NCBI RefSeq assembly: GCF_000787575.1
Contig: NW_012236530.1
Coordinates: 750,734 to 814,733, forward strand
Direction of reading: 5' to 3'
Length of the DNA stretch: 64,000 bases
From: Acytostelium subglobosum LB1
Taxonomy: Eukaryota; Evosea; Eumycetozoa; Acytosteliales; Acytosteliaceae
Shown: piece after piece, positions 24,821 to 34,795 of the stretch
How the letters are laid out: every line of letters begins with the position of its first letter
Position numbering within the stretch: position 1 is the stretch's first letter
Notes under the pieces: generated by a model
Database searches by the model: none
Seen by the model: only the letters and a program-made list of their open reading frames with translations
What the model was told of the DNA's origin: nothing
Position numbers and translations under genes: made by a program

Positions 24821-25560
24821 TGTATCTTAGTAAGTAGTATATATGATGTTATGTTATTATTACTATAAATATAATAAGGCAGCAATGATTATGATCATAA
24901 CAAGGCAGTAAGAGAGGGAGTGAGTGAGTGTGAGCAAGTGCTAGAGTGATCTAGTGAGCCAGTGAGTGGCAATGAGGGGTGTGAATGATCATCGTCTTTA
25001 TCAACACACACGCATGCCTTAACTCTTGGTAAATACTCTGAACGAAAGGTTATCGTTCTTCCACGATTGATCAATCGATCAAACACCCTCAAAACACCTT
25101 CAAATTAATTTGATCGACACAATCGTCATCATCAATGGGCGATCATGGTTATTGATCAAATTGGAACTCATACTTTCAAAGCTGTGTGTTAGATAATATC
25201 TTTACAGTTGTGCATTATTTATAACTGTTTAATATTATTTAGTATCTATTATTATTATTTTTTATTAGTTTCGAAGTTCAATTAATGTATTGGGATAATT
25301 TTTTATAGTTCTTCACAATGGGTAAAAAATTGATCAACAAATGGACTTCTGATTTTTGTGTGTAGAGTCTTATTAATAAGTTGAGTGTCCAGGATGAAGG
25401 GTCGCAGGTTATTAATTTGGATTACTATCCAAACCGAAGAGACATAATACACAAAATCAGAAGGACTAAAAAATTACAAATATCAATAGACTAAACCAAA
25501 ATATTAATACGAATACCAATACAAATACAAATAAATAATATCAACATATATATACAAATA
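24821..25560. other. AT-rich intergenic between divergent genes
   Basis: Promoter region shared by the actobindin gene and the small secreted gene. The distal 300 bases are very AT-rich, with TTTATTA and AATACAAATAC runs. No gene seen. Confidence 0.5.
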
Positions 25561-26127
25561 ATGTCAATTTCTTCATCATCAATTTTAAAACAATTATTCA
25601 TTGTTGGAATAATAATTATATCAATTAATTATGTCAGTGGAGATTATGTATATTCGGAACCATGCCCTAATTCACAGGGTATATTATATATGTATCGTTT
25701 AACTGATGTTTGTGTAAACAATACCACAATGAAATGTGATTATGAACATGGACATATAATATCTGAAGAGTTCATAGATGGAACATGCACTGGAACACCA
25801 ATACAATCAATTAATATTACATTCTCTGATTGTACAGCTGATAGCCAAACAATGACCTGCGTTACCAACATGAATATTCCATCACATTCAATTACAACCA
25901 ATATATTTGAAGGTCCATCATGTGCTGGTACACCAGTGGCTACATTATTCATACCATCAATTGGATGTATATATGGTACTGTTGTAACATGCAACTCAAC
26001 AACAAGTAGGACAACAATGTTTGAGAATTATGACTGTACTGGCAGCCAACAATTCAGTTATGTTGGTGATATCAACACCAACTGTCAACAAACTGGATCA
26101 GATAACTCAATGATGATTCATTGTTAA
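25561..26127 (+). CDS. small secreted Cys-rich protein with three internal repeats, unknown function
   Basis: 188 residues, single exon. A hydrophobic signal peptide (about residues 1-27, ending NYVSG) is followed by DYVYSEPCPNSQG. The mature part has three related ~38-residue units, each starting (M/V)(K/T)C and containing an F/Y-x-G/D...C-x-G-T/S core: around EFIDGTCTGTPIQSINITF, IFEGPSCAGTPVATLFI and FENYDCTGSQQFSYVG, each closing on another Cys. Several N-glycosylation sites are present. There is no transmembrane or GPI signal, so it is probably soluble or wall-associated. I do not recognise a named family. Its body and 3' flank are repeated exactly in the 776-bp tandem duplication just downstream. 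AATAAA is near 26142. Codon use is more AT-rich than the neighbours. Confidence 0.75.
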   Translation: MSISSSSILKQLFIVGIIIISINYVSGDYVYSEPCPNSQGILYMYRLTDVCVNNTTMKCDYEHGHIISEEFIDGTCTGTPIQSINITFSDCTADSQTMTCVTNMNIPSHSITTNIFEGPSCAGTPVATLFIPSIGCIYGTVVTCNSTTSRTTMFENYDCTGSQQFSYVGDINTNCQQTGSDNSMMIHC

Positions 26128-26309
26128 CTCATCAAACAAAATAAACTTCTATTCATTAATTATCCATTCTCACTCCCTCAGACAATTTGGCACTTGATCA
26201 CTTAATCACTAAATCATGGAACTATTCCACTCAACGAATATTTTTGAATAATGATAGATACATATTGCTATTTATTTAAAGTTAGGCTAACCTTAAGAAG
26301 GAGAGCAAT

Positions 26310-26416
26310 TTAGAATGCCAAGACGGCAGCCAGGAGAACACCACCAACCAATCCAGAGACAACTCTTGATGCACTTGATCCGTCATTTCCACCGGCTGGA
26401 ACAACATTCTTGCCAG
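26310..26416 (-). pseudogene. duplicated 3' fragment of the GPI-anchored repeat gene
   Basis: An exact copy of the last 107 bases of the gene at 27086..27748, encoding GKNVVPAGGNDGSSASRV and the hydrophobic GPI tail up to the stop. It lacks promoter, start and repeats, so it is not expected to be expressed alone. It sits tail to tail with the intact secreted gene. Confidence 0.9.
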
Positions 26417-26903
26417 AGATTATGTATATTCGGAACCATGCCCTAATTCACAGGGTATATTATATATGTATCGTTTAACTGATGTTTGTGTAAACAATAC
26501 CACAATGAAATGTGATTATGAACATGGACATATAATATCTGAAGAGTTCATAGATGGAACATGCACTGGAACACCAATACAATCAATTAATATTACATTC
26601 TCTGATTGTACAGCTGATAGCCAAACAATGACCTGCGTTACCAACATGAATATTCCATCACATTCAATTACAACCAATATATTTGAAGGTCCATCATGTG
26701 CTGGTACACCAGTGGCTACATTATTCATACCATCAATTGGATGTATATATGGTACTGTTGTAACATGCAACTCAACAACAAGTAGGACAACAATGTTTGA
26801 GAATTATGACTGTACTGGCAGCCAACAATTCAGTTATGTTGGTGATATCAACACCAACTGTCAACAAACTGGATCAGATAACTCAATGATGATTCATTGT
26901 TAA
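26417..26903 (+). pseudogene. 5'-truncated copy of the small secreted protein gene
   Basis: Carries residues 28-188 of the gene at 25561 without any visible change, but lacks the promoter and signal-peptide codons. The first internal Met (26466) would give a 145-residue protein without a secretion signal. The upstream sequence is the 3' end of the opposite-strand GPI gene fragment. Most likely an inert by-product of the duplication. Confidence 0.85.
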
Positions 26904-27085
26904 CTCATCAAACAAAATAAACTTCTATTCATTAATTATCCATTCTCACTCCCTCAGACAATTTGGCACTTGATCACTTAATCACTAAATCATGGAACTA
27001 TTCCACTCAACGAATATTTTTGAATAATGATAGATACATATTGCTATTTATTTAAAGTTAGGCTAACCTTAAGAAGGAGAGCAAT

Positions 27086-27748
27086 TTAGAATGCCAAGAC
27101 GGCAGCCAGGAGAACACCACCAACCAATCCAGAGACAACTCTTGATGCACTTGATCCGTCATTTCCACCGGCTGGAACAACATTCTTGCCAGAAGCCGGG
27201 GCAGACTTGGAGCCAGTCTCAGATGGGGTGACAGCCTTGGATCCAGTCTCAGTTGGTGCAGCCTTGGAGCCAGTCTCGGCTGGAGCGGACTTGGAGCCAG
27301 TCTCTTGGGTGACAGCCTTTGAGCCAGCCTCCTGGGTAACAGCCTTGGAGCCAGTCTCCTCAGTGGCGGCCTTTGATCCGGTCTCCTCAGTAGCAGCCTT
27401 TGAGCCAGTCTCCTCAGTGGCGGCCTTTGATCCTGTCTCCTCAGTAGCAGCCTTGGAGCCAGTCTCAGTTGGGGCAGCAGCAGATGCTGGGGCAGCAGCA
27501 GATGCTGGGGCAGCCTGTGAACCAGTCTCAGTTGGTGCAGCTGCTGATGCTGGAGCAGCTTGTGAGCCAGTCTCGGTTGGTGCAGCTGCTGATGCCGGGG
27601 CAGCCTGTGAGCCAGTCTCGGTTGGCGCAGCTGCTGATGCCGGGGCAGCCTGTGAGCCAGTCTCAGTTGGTGCGGCCTGAGAGTCGGCATGGACCATAGC
27701 GATGGCCAACAGGACAACCAAAAGGAGAGTAATAATTTGAGTTCTCAT
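27086..27748 (-). CDS. GPI-anchored Ala/Thr/Glu/Ser repeat (mucin-like) surface protein
   Basis: 220 residues, single exon. A signal peptide (MRTQIITLLLVVLLAIAMVH) is followed by two repeat blocks. The first holds about four 15-residue units of the form TETGSQAAPASAAAP. The second holds about nine units of ETGSKAAT/EAGSKAVT/ETGSKSAP type. After a GKNVVPAGGNDGSSAS linker, the C-terminus is a short hydrophobic segment (VVSGLVGGVLLAAVLAF) ending the protein, as in GPI-attachment signals; omega sites such as G, D or S are available. Likely a heavily O-glycosylated spacer protein at the cell surface. Repeats are in register, so length polymorphism is expected. Its last 107 bases are duplicated at 26310..26416. 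I do not recognise a named family. Confidence 0.82.
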   Translation of the reverse strand: MRTQIITLLLVVLLAIAMVHADSQAAPTETGSQAAPASAAAPTETGSQAAPASAAAPTETGSQAAPASAAAPTETGSQAAPASAAAPASAAAPTETGSKAATEETGSKAATEETGSKAATEETGSKAATEETGSKAVTQEAGSKAVTQETGSKSAPAETGSKAAPTETGSKAVTPSETGSKSAPASGKNVVPAGGNDGSSASRVVSGLVGGVLLAAVLAF

Positions 27749-29059
27749 TCTTGTATTGGATTGATTGATTGAGTAAAAGTTGAAAGGTTATGAAAGTCTT
27801 TGAGTACTTTAGATGCTTTAGAATACTAAATATTGTTGTTGCTTAGTATTGTAGTTGAGTTTGATGATATCAAGTGACAGTCAGCGTCGGTCTGGATTTA
27901 TACATGATGCTTGATGTCTGGAAATGACATGTTTGTTGGATTGATTGATATGTCCACACACACGCATATAATGGAGAAACCCGAGTGATTGATTGATTGG
28001 TGAACTAATTAGGAAGAGTTGTACACTGGCCCACCATTAAACTAACAGATACTTAGGTTAATCCAATGCATGGTGGGTACCACCCCACCACCATCATCAT
28101 CATCATCACCGTTACCCATCCAATGTAATATACTGATGACGGGTAGGGGTGATTGAATGAGACAAGACACTGGCGAGTGTGTGAGTGTGGACATGGGTGG
28201 TAAGTAACCTGATGCAAGGAATGTACATCTTTGTCTGTCTCTTAAGAGTGTTTGTTGTTGATACCTACCCCTAAGTCAATTGCGAAAGTGAGATCATTAA
28301 CATAATCTCTTGTTATAACATGTCATTCATTCATTCATTCATTCAATCATGTGTCTTGTCAATCAATACGTGTTTGTCTTGATGTTATTGTTTGATTGAT
28401 GTGGTTGTTGTTGTTGTTGTTGTGAGTTCATATATCACGACCATTAACATACACATTTATACATGTATATCTAAACAGATAGATATAAATGATCACTCTT
28501 AGTGTGTTTGTGTGAGTGTGATTGATTGGCCCACCAACCCCACTCACACACATTAAGTGGACAACAGCTGAACAAACACATTTATAATCATGTATCATAA
28601 TTCGCCTAACTCTTAGAGGTGGACTTACACATGATCATGTTCAAAAGGTCTGGCTCATAAAGAGGAGACATGCTCTGACCATGTCAGTAGTAATGTACAA
28701 CCTACCTCCTCATTTGGATATCCAGAGTTTGATTAGGGAAATGATCACATTGATCACTGCAGTCCATACCGGACCTGTGTGTGGTGTTACAATCCACATC
28801 CATCTATATTATCTTAATCAATAATTTTATTAACATAGATTGAAAGAATGTGTAGAGTGATTGTATTATTGATTGAGTGAAACAGTGAGTGAGTTGGAGG
28901 GTCATTCACACTCCCTTGCTCTACACATTCTCATTACTGATCAATCTACAATTACATCTAATAATATTAATAATATAATAATAATAAACTAATAATATTT
29001 CCATTCAAACAATCAATCAATATTAATATTATTATTAATAATAATCCTAATTTTAATAA
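27749..29059. other. intergenic, no gene recognised
   Basis: Upstream of the GPI-repeat gene and downstream of the CudA-like gene. Contains ATTG and CATT tracts, a CATCAT tract near 28089 and TGTTG repeats near 28405. No exon supported. Confidence 0.5.
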
Positions 29060-30652
29060 TTATTGATGTTCTGTAATGGTCTCTGGAAATAACATTGCTT
29101 TGGATTGGCGACGACCTGTCAGTCCCATGGGAGTGTAGCTGGGTGAATCGTGTGGTGAGATCATTGTGATTGGTGAATGGAAGCTCATGATCGGAGAGAG
29201 AAGCATCAGTTGATCTGCTTGTTTGCGGTACGGACACTCGGGACACTGACAGATCTCAGCCTCTCCATGATTGAACGATGAAAGATTGAATGAGGAATTG
29301 GTCGACGATGCCTCGCTGTGATATTGATTGTTGTTACTATTGTTGTTGTGATGATGTTGTTGTTGATGTTGTTGCTTCACTGTTGGATCATCAAATGTGA
29401 AGGCATCCAGTAGGTCGCACAAGGTTGACTTGTCAGGCTTGTCCAAACACTCTAGCAACTGACTAAAGTCTATCTTCTTATCTTCCTTGCCACGATACTC
29501 TTGCTTGTATACTTTGATCACTCGATTGAAGCACTCGAGGAAGTAGTCAGCTGGTTTCATCCTTGCACCGCCCGCTGCACTGTCCGACCTCTGATCACTG
29601 CACTGCTGATGACTGGACTTGACCTTCTTCCTCGTGGACAGATCACCGACATCATCATTCTGATCAAATGGTGGAGATGAGGGTGGGGAGGAGTCGTCCA
29701 TCGCGCCCATGCCAGGGTCATCGGCACCATCTGGATCGCGTCTAGCATACTCCCTGGCATCCATCGAACGTTGTTGCATCATTGTGATGACAGCCTTTGA
29801 TTGCTTGGCCTGTAGATTCTCCAACTTGCTCAGCCTCTCGGTCAGGATATCAATGAATGTCTGCTTCTTCTCACAATTACCGTTTGGATCCTTCTTGATG
29901 TGGTCCACCTTGGACACGACACGTATTGGATGTGAGAGGTACGCGTGTGGTGGCATGGACTTTTGGCTGTTGTCCGTCACGCTCAGCAGGATGTAGAACA
30001 AGTTGCCCTGATGCTGACTGGACAAGATTGATATCTTGGTCTCGATTGTGAAGTACTCGCCCTGTGGACAGCTGCTGCCGACGTAGGTGATGGGCGAAGT
30101 CTGGATGAAGCTCACCTCTTTCATGGGCTCGTTGGCGTAGTACAGGCCACACTTGACGTGGCAGTTGGAGAAGTTGAGTGCGTAAATGTCCAACGTGCGC
30201 AGCTTGATCACGAATGATGTGTTCTTGACGACGATGTGCACGCTCGAGTTGCGGTTGTTCAGGATGACGCTCTCCACCGAGATACACTCCTGCTCGACGA
30301 TCTCCATGTAGGGCGAGTAGGCCACCTTGGACTTTTGATTGAGCAATGTGTTATGGTGATGCGTATTGATCGATGTGTTCTCGGATCGCGTCTGAGGTGA
30401 CTTCTTGCCTCCGTGTTGGTGTGATGATGATGGAGACGACTGAGACTGTGAGTGTGATGATCGTTTCTTATCATGTTTCTGTTTCTTTTGTTCCTTGACT
30501 GGGGGTATTGGGGATGATGCCAGTTGCAACTGTTGTGGCACTACCTGTTGTTGAATTGGCATTTGTTGGAGTGATTGCATGTGCATAGGTGGTAGATACA
30601 TTGTTGTCGCCACAGGACAATCCAGGATTGATATATCATATGTTGTATTCAT
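29060..30652 (-). CDS. CudA/SpaA-like nuclear transcription factor
   Basis: 530 residues, one coding exon. A Gln/His/Ser-rich N-terminus (to about residue 110) is followed by a compact conserved core of ~180 residues: EQECISVESVILNNRNSS, VKNTSFVIKLRTLDIYALNF, KCGLYYANEPMKEVSF, SCPQGEYFTIETKISIL and HPIRVVSKVDHIKK. This matches my recollection of the amoebozoan CudA core, which binds DNA and is distantly STAT-like; CudA and SpaA drive culmination and prespore/spore genes in D. discoideum. A C-terminal region (about 370-430) with YFLECFNRVIKVYKQEYRG and FSQLLECLDKPDKSTLCDLL is also ordered. The rest is His/Asn-rich. A GT...AG-like donor in the 5' leader (near 30733) suggests an untranslated first exon. 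Family assignment is from memory; a generic developmental DNA-binding protein is the alternative. Confidence 0.65.
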   Translation of the reverse strand: MNTTYDISILDCPVATTMYLPPMHMQSLQQMPIQQQVVPQQLQLASSPIPPVKEQKKQKHDKKRSSHSQSQSSPSSSHQHGGKKSPQTRSENTSINTHHHNTLLNQKSKVAYSPYMEIVEQECISVESVILNNRNSSVHIVVKNTSFVIKLRTLDIYALNFSNCHVKCGLYYANEPMKEVSFIQTSPITYVGSSCPQGEYFTIETKISILSSQHQGNLFYILLSVTDNSQKSMPPHAYLSHPIRVVSKVDHIKKDPNGNCEKKQTFIDILTERLSKLENLQAKQSKAVITMMQQRSMDAREYARRDPDGADDPGMGAMDDSSPPSSPPFDQNDDVGDLSTRKKVKSSHQQCSDQRSDSAAGGARMKPADYFLECFNRVIKVYKQEYRGKEDKKIDFSQLLECLDKPDKSTLCDLLDAFTFDDPTVKQQHQQQHHHNNNSNNNQYHSEASSTNSSFNLSSFNHGEAEICQCPECPYRKQADQLMLLSPIMSFHSPITMISPHDSPSYTPMGLTGRRQSKAMLFPETITEHQ

Positions 30653-31523
30653 CTTTCTAAATTATCTAAAATTATTAATTAATATTAGTTGTTGTGATGG
30701 GAATTATTCCATAATTATTATTTGGACTTACCTCTCTGATTCTTTGATTGATTGATTGATAGAATAGTATTGGAAACCTTTTGGTGAAGTATATAAACTA
30801 CAAGAATATAGATAGTAGTAGAGCTATGTATGTGTACAATACAATGGAATGTCGTTGTCGTCGTCGAATCAGTGATGTTGTTGTTGTTTGTTGTTTGTTG
30901 TTTGTGGAATGTGTTGACAACGATCTGGTGGAGGACATCACATCCGTTGTATTGATCAGATATTACAACACAAATGCCCATCATCCACACATTGTTGTTG
31001 ATCAATATCGTCTGGATGTGATTGATTGATTGAGGGAGTGAGAGGTGTGAGTGATGAACTATATATATACATGACATCTGACATTGTGACATCCATCGAT
31101 GAATGACACTATATGAGTAGTGTGTGTGATTGATTGAAGTGTGTGTGAGTGTGAGTGTGAATGATCACATGATTGATGTACCATCGGTCCATTGCAATCA
31201 ATCAACACCAAATCGAGTGTAGTGTATACAATGTAAGATTCATCCAATCTACAACATCAACATTGATTGTAGCCTGTCATCATCCAACCATGGATTCCAA
31301 CCATTCATTCCGTTGTATATCCAACCCAAACCAGTCCAATGGAATCATGTCATCCTGTTGTTGTTCTCCTGCTGTGTGCCTGATGTGATATGAAGTGAAG
31401 TGCGAATGAATGAAGTTGGATGTGGATATATGTCGCCTTTGATTGTTGTACAACAAACAGCCACATGCATGCACGCATGGCTGTTCGCATATGAGTATGT
31501 ATATTATTATAACACAGAGGTTG
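30653..31523. other. intergenic / leader region
   Basis: Contains a probable 5' leader donor of the CudA-like gene (about 30725-30735) and CAAT/ATTG and TGTTG tracts. ORFs here are repeat-based. The 3' end of TRAPPC2 starts at 31524. Confidence 0.5.
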
Positions 31524-32195
31524 TTAGAAGAAGTACTTGGCTCCTAGCTTCCTGACCCTTGCGTCGAATGCTGGTGATGTGATCGGTGTGTTGTATGTAT
31601 AGAATGGGTTCAGTAGTATCTAAGTAGTTAGTGAGTGTCAAAGGGTTAGTGATGCATTGAATGAGCGAGCTCTAATAAGTGATCGCCTACCTTAAGGTAC
31701 AAGTCATGTACATCCACAAAGAAGTTCCTTATAGCATCTTCATCCTTCTTCTCATGCAGTAGCATAAACTTGATATCTATATGATTGATTGAGTGATTGA
31801 TTGATTAGAGTCAGTCTGTTGATCACGTGCATGCCATCCAATCAAACAATCAATGAATACATACGTCCAGCAGTGACATAGGATGATATATTAAACTTGT
31901 TATACTTATCGACCACCTTTAGATTCATGTTGTTCGTCTTCCACAGTACCTCCTCTACAATGTCCAATGAACTATGTAATATATATTGATTTATATAGTT
32001 TGGTTCTTTCTACATCATCATCATCATCAACATCATCATCGTCATCATAGTGTAGGTTGGTCAGGATGTCTGTTGCTTGCCTCCAATCGATCAACATCAT
32101 CACTATCATCATACCTTTTGAGATGATTGTGGAAACTCCAACTCATATATAGGATTATCATTCTTTCCAATGATCATGAATGTATATGACGCCAT
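31524..32195 (-). CDS. trappc2: TRAPP complex subunit 2 (sedlin/Trs20)
   Basis: Core subunit of the TRAPP tethering complexes, acting in ER-Golgi traffic. Four short exons: complement(32115..32195), (31865..32009), (31691..31776), (31524..31619), total 135 residues, close to human sedlin (140). Family hallmarks are [90 protein letters not shown] and the ending [13 protein letters not shown]. All junctions join in phase and reproduce the longin-like fold order. No exon exceeds 145 bases, so it is invisible to simple ORF calls. Confidence 0.95.
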
Positions 32196-32453
32196 CTTAT
32201 CTATATCTATCTATCTCTGTCTATATCTGTCAATATATATATCTATACAAATAACCTTGGAACTCACAACAATGAATGAAGATCAAAATTATCTCAAGAT
32301 CTTTCAAAGTGCGAGCCACTTCACTTAAATGTTGGAAACACCTATGGACGATATTTATAACCAGTTTATTAACTAATTTTGATCATAATACATATATTAA
32401 TAATAGTTAGTATTAACAGATAAACACTGAACTCAGTTGTAATATCAACAACA

Positions 32454-32810
32454 ATGAATAATCAAGTAAATGTACCTCCACCCTGGTTCGCCCCTGCTAT
32501 GGAAGCTGCCCTGGCACCAATTCGTCAGGAACTGGCGGTGCTCACTCGTCAAGTGAACTCTATCAATCACAATGAGAGAGCTAGAGCCAATAACTTCCGA
32601 GCTCTACACGCAAATGATACACTCATACCCGTACACAATACCAACAATGTGGCACCAGATGGATTTCCAGCAACAAGACGAGCCTTATGGATTCTCACCA
32701 TTGACCAAGTCACCAAAATACTTCAACATTATGGATTGGCAACCTCCTCCAATGTTGGGGAAATGCGAGATTCTCTATCTGTGTTCATCAACTTAGCCTG
32801 GCAAGTCTAG
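32454..32810 (+). CDS. unrecognised small protein, family copy 1
   Basis: 118 residues, one exon, first Met MNNQVNVPPPWFAP. It aligns with the genes at 33897 and 34961: PPWFAPAMEAAL, RQVNS...N.RAR.NN.RA.H.ND, P..N..NVAP..FPAT and a C-terminal LTIDQVTKILQHYGL...R..L..FI. The last ~35 residues (D/EQVT.L..HYGL then a helix with R/RD) look like a SAP-type helix-extended-helix motif. Compared with copy 2 it lacks the first ~75 residues (LEETAQAIRYATGVKLQS region). No signal peptide or membrane segment. Function unknown; small soluble fungal proteins with a similar FP-x-T / HYGL layout come to mind, but this is only an impression. Confidence 0.6.
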   Translation: MNNQVNVPPPWFAPAMEAALAPIRQELAVLTRQVNSINHNERARANNFRALHANDTLIPVHNTNNVAPDGFPATRRALWILTIDQVTKILQHYGLATSSNVGEMRDSLSVFINLAWQV

Positions 32811-33134
32811 ACTACATCCTCGACTACCCTTGGTTTATACACATCAATCAACTAAATGGACTTTATCTGTCTTGCTTGTGGGTCTGTCATTCATTCGAGT
32901 CAAATTATGAAAGAGATAATTGATTACATGTGTACACTTATCTCTAAGAATGAATGAAGTTGTTCTTTCAAATACTTCGAGAATTCATAAGAAGCAACGA
33001 CCTGTCGTTCTTTGCCGGCTCAAGATCAAACTATTACCATTTTTGATTCATTTCATCTATCGAGATCTATGGTGTCGAGACATTGTATACAATGTCATTC
33101 CCATGCTGACATACAGATAACAACATATATAACA

Positions 33135-33755
33135 ATGACAACAAAGGATATCAAAGAGATAATTGGAGATTATAATATATTCTTGAGGATATTACTTAGA
33201 CATCTGAGGGAGAGTGGTATCAATGTAGACTCATTAGTATCAGATCATCTATGTTATAGAGTATCATCACAAGAGATATATCAAACAAAGAAATCAGAGT
33301 TCTTGTCAAACAATCATACATTGTTGGCAGAGACAATGGTCAATGGTCGTCTGATATGTACATTCAAGTTGTCTCAGCCATTGGTCTATCATGACACGGT
33401 CACTGGCACCACCAGGACCATCGAGTTGGTTGAACTTCCCTCACCAAAGCCAAACAGACCACAGCTGGATGGTCTGGAGCATACAGAGTTTGTGATTGAC
33501 GAGGACTTTCAAAAGTTTATCGAGAGACATCGCGATGTGATGCGTGGACAGTGGGTGCTGCAGGCGTTGAACAAGGAATTGAATGCCGATGTCGAGACAG
33601 AGTTTGAGCTGACCGAGCAGGACAAGCTGGACATTGGACATCCCTCGCATCTGATGGCAGAGCGCAGGACATTCTCTGCCAAGTTCCATCATCAGACTCT
33701 CGAGAAAGTTATCGAGATCGAAAAGGCCATGGAGTTGGAGCAACATAATAAATAG
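33135..33755 (+). CDS. YecM-like protein (VOC-fold family)
   Basis: 206 residues, one exon, start MTTKDIKEIIGDY (the longer frame upstream is leader). Matches the bacterial YecM layout: an N-terminal helix, DHLCYRVSSQEIYQTKK, LLAETMVNGRLICTFKLSQP, IELVELPSPK and GLEHTEFVIDE, then a C-terminal KFHHQTLEKVIEIEKAMEL. YecM is structurally a vicinal-oxygen-chelate relative; the His/Glu in DH, VELP and EHTEFV are the probable metal ligands. Its substrate is not known in any organism I can recall. Eukaryotic copies are sporadic, so bacterial origin is possible, but codon use and AT-rich flanks here are ordinary. Copies of the unrecognised small family lie on both sides. Confidence 0.75.
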   Translation: MTTKDIKEIIGDYNIFLRILLRHLRESGINVDSLVSDHLCYRVSSQEIYQTKKSEFLSNNHTLLAETMVNGRLICTFKLSQPLVYHDTVTGTTRTIELVELPSPKPNRPQLDGLEHTEFVIDEDFQKFIERHRDVMRGQWVLQALNKELNADVETEFELTEQDKLDIGHPSHLMAERRTFSAKFHHQTLEKVIEIEKAMELEQHNK

Positions 33756-33896
33756 ACACTGATGATGGATCTCATCAGTCAGATCTGGACAAGATCCCAA
33801 ATGAAGTTTGTCATTTCATTCATTCATTCACAGCCATTCAATTAATATTTTTATTAAATATATAAATAATTATTTGAAATTATATATATACAAGTC

Positions 33897-34475
33897 ATGA
33901 ACCTCAATACTTTCCCTATACTGTCTCAACGTGCACTCTCCTTTCATCCTCCACCGCCAGCTCAAGTGGATACTCAACATCCCACTCTGGAGGAGACGGC
34001 ACAAGCAATAAGATATGCCACTGGTGTCAAGTTGCAGTCAGTAACTTCATTCGATAGCATTGTATCTGATGCTGATCTGGTCTCAGTTACAATATGGGAA
34101 GCAAAGACAATCAATAATTATCAACGATGTAACGCACCACTCTGGTTTGCACCGTCATTGAAGGACGCTATAGGTGAAGATCTACAAGATATTCGAAAGA
34201 CTTTAGCTGAACTCACTCACCCGGAGAAATTGAGCATTCACAACCAGAGGGCAAGACTCAACAATTCATGTGCAGTCTTTGCCAATGACCCCCTCACACC
34301 GCTATGCAATATCCTCAATGTGCAACCAGATGTGTTTCCAGCTACTCTACTCGACTTTTGGAATCTTAGAATAGATCAAGTCACTGATTTAATCAATCAT
34401 TATGGATTGAGCGTCTCTCCTAATCTTGGAGAAAGGCGAGATTCCTTAGCAAAGTTCATCCACTTGGCAAATTAG
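33897..34475 (+). CDS. unrecognised small protein, family copy 2 (full length)
   Basis: 192 residues, one exon. It is the only member here with an intact N-terminus: MNLNTFPILSQRALSF, a Pro-rich PPPPAQVDTQ, then HPTLEETAQAIRYATGVKLQS and FDSIVSDADLVSV. The C-terminal half matches copies 1 and 3 (LWFAPSLKDAIG, RARLNNSCAVFANDPLTPL, FPATLLDFWNLRIDQV, NHYGLSVSPNLGERRDSLA, FIHLAN). It is convergent with a decayed 3' fragment of the membrane-protein gene, the same arrangement as copy 3 next to the intact gene. Function unknown. The reading frame looks constrained (frame kept through many substitutions), so it is probably a working gene. Confidence 0.65.
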   Translation: MNLNTFPILSQRALSFHPPPPAQVDTQHPTLEETAQAIRYATGVKLQSVTSFDSIVSDADLVSVTIWEAKTINNYQRCNAPLWFAPSLKDAIGEDLQDIRKTLAELTHPEKLSIHNQRARLNNSCAVFANDPLTPLCNILNVQPDVFPATLLDFWNLRIDQVTDLINHYGLSVSPNLGERRDSLAKFIHLAN

Positions 34476-34514
34476 GTTACCATATTACAGATACTAGTTA
34501 TTCAATAAATGCAC

Positions 34515-34675
34515 CAGTCTTTCTCAATATATCTTCTCACTTGCCTACTTTGATCAACACCGAATCAAGTTTGTTTTCAGTTGCTACAGTCATGCTGCAT
34601 GCTATAGAATCCATGATGAGAGTTGGTTGCATTTCGAGCTTAACAAGACCTGCAGAGATGACATTATGTTGGTGG
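34515..34675 (-). pseudogene. decayed 3' fragment of the 35621..36730 membrane-protein gene
   Basis: The complement reads LSAG-like then PTLIMDSIACSMTVATENKLD and VLIK before a stop, clearly the counterpart of the parent's SAGRVVPIYEVPPTLIMDST...KLDPKLIKEAEIV. DNA similarity continues past the stop (CACCAGTCTTTCTC versus CACCTGTCTTTATC). Many substitutions and indels show it is old. It lies tail to tail with family copy 2, mirroring copy 3 and the parent gene, so both came from one tandem duplication. Confidence 0.8.
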
Positions 34676-34713
34676 AGACTAGGTCCTAGTATGGTTTGAG
34701 CTTCATTTACTTA

Positions 34714-34795
34714 GTTGAGTATCCACTTGAGCTGGGGGAGCAGGATGACGATTGAGTGCGAGTGGAGTCAATTCAGGGAATGGATTCAGATTCAT
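34714..34795 (-). pseudogene. inverted first 27 codons of family copy 3
   Basis: On the minus strand this reads MNLNPFPELTPLALNRHP then APPAQVDTQ, the N-terminus of the family (compare copy 2). Homology stops at 34714 with one base of the next codon left. The missing continuation (HPTLEETAQ...) starts on the plus strand at 34961 with exactly the other two bases. The promoter-side sequence up to 34960 is therefore also inverted. Confidence 0.8.

Larger units (their letters stand above)
25641..27192. repeat. perfect 776-bp tandem duplication (25641..26416 and 26417..27192)
   Basis: The two units appear identical over their full length; the stop codon (26127/26903) and the 3' end of the opposite gene (26310/27086) are both offset by 776. 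Each unit holds residues 28-188 of the secreted protein, the convergent spacer and the last ~35 codons of the GPI-repeat gene. The junction shows only 2-3 bases of shared sequence (AGA) at both ends, as expected for a microhomology-mediated tandem duplication. Confidence 0.93.

Noticed and set aside
27186-27680. 164-codon ORF on the plus strand inside the GPI-repeat gene
   Set aside because: Exact complement of a repeat array whose codons lack stops in both directions; no signal peptide or family.
33012-33134. Longer N-terminus for the YecM-like protein
   Set aside because: The upstream frame is leader sequence; conserved sequence starts at MTTKDIKEI and the local DNA is AT-rich, non-coding in style.
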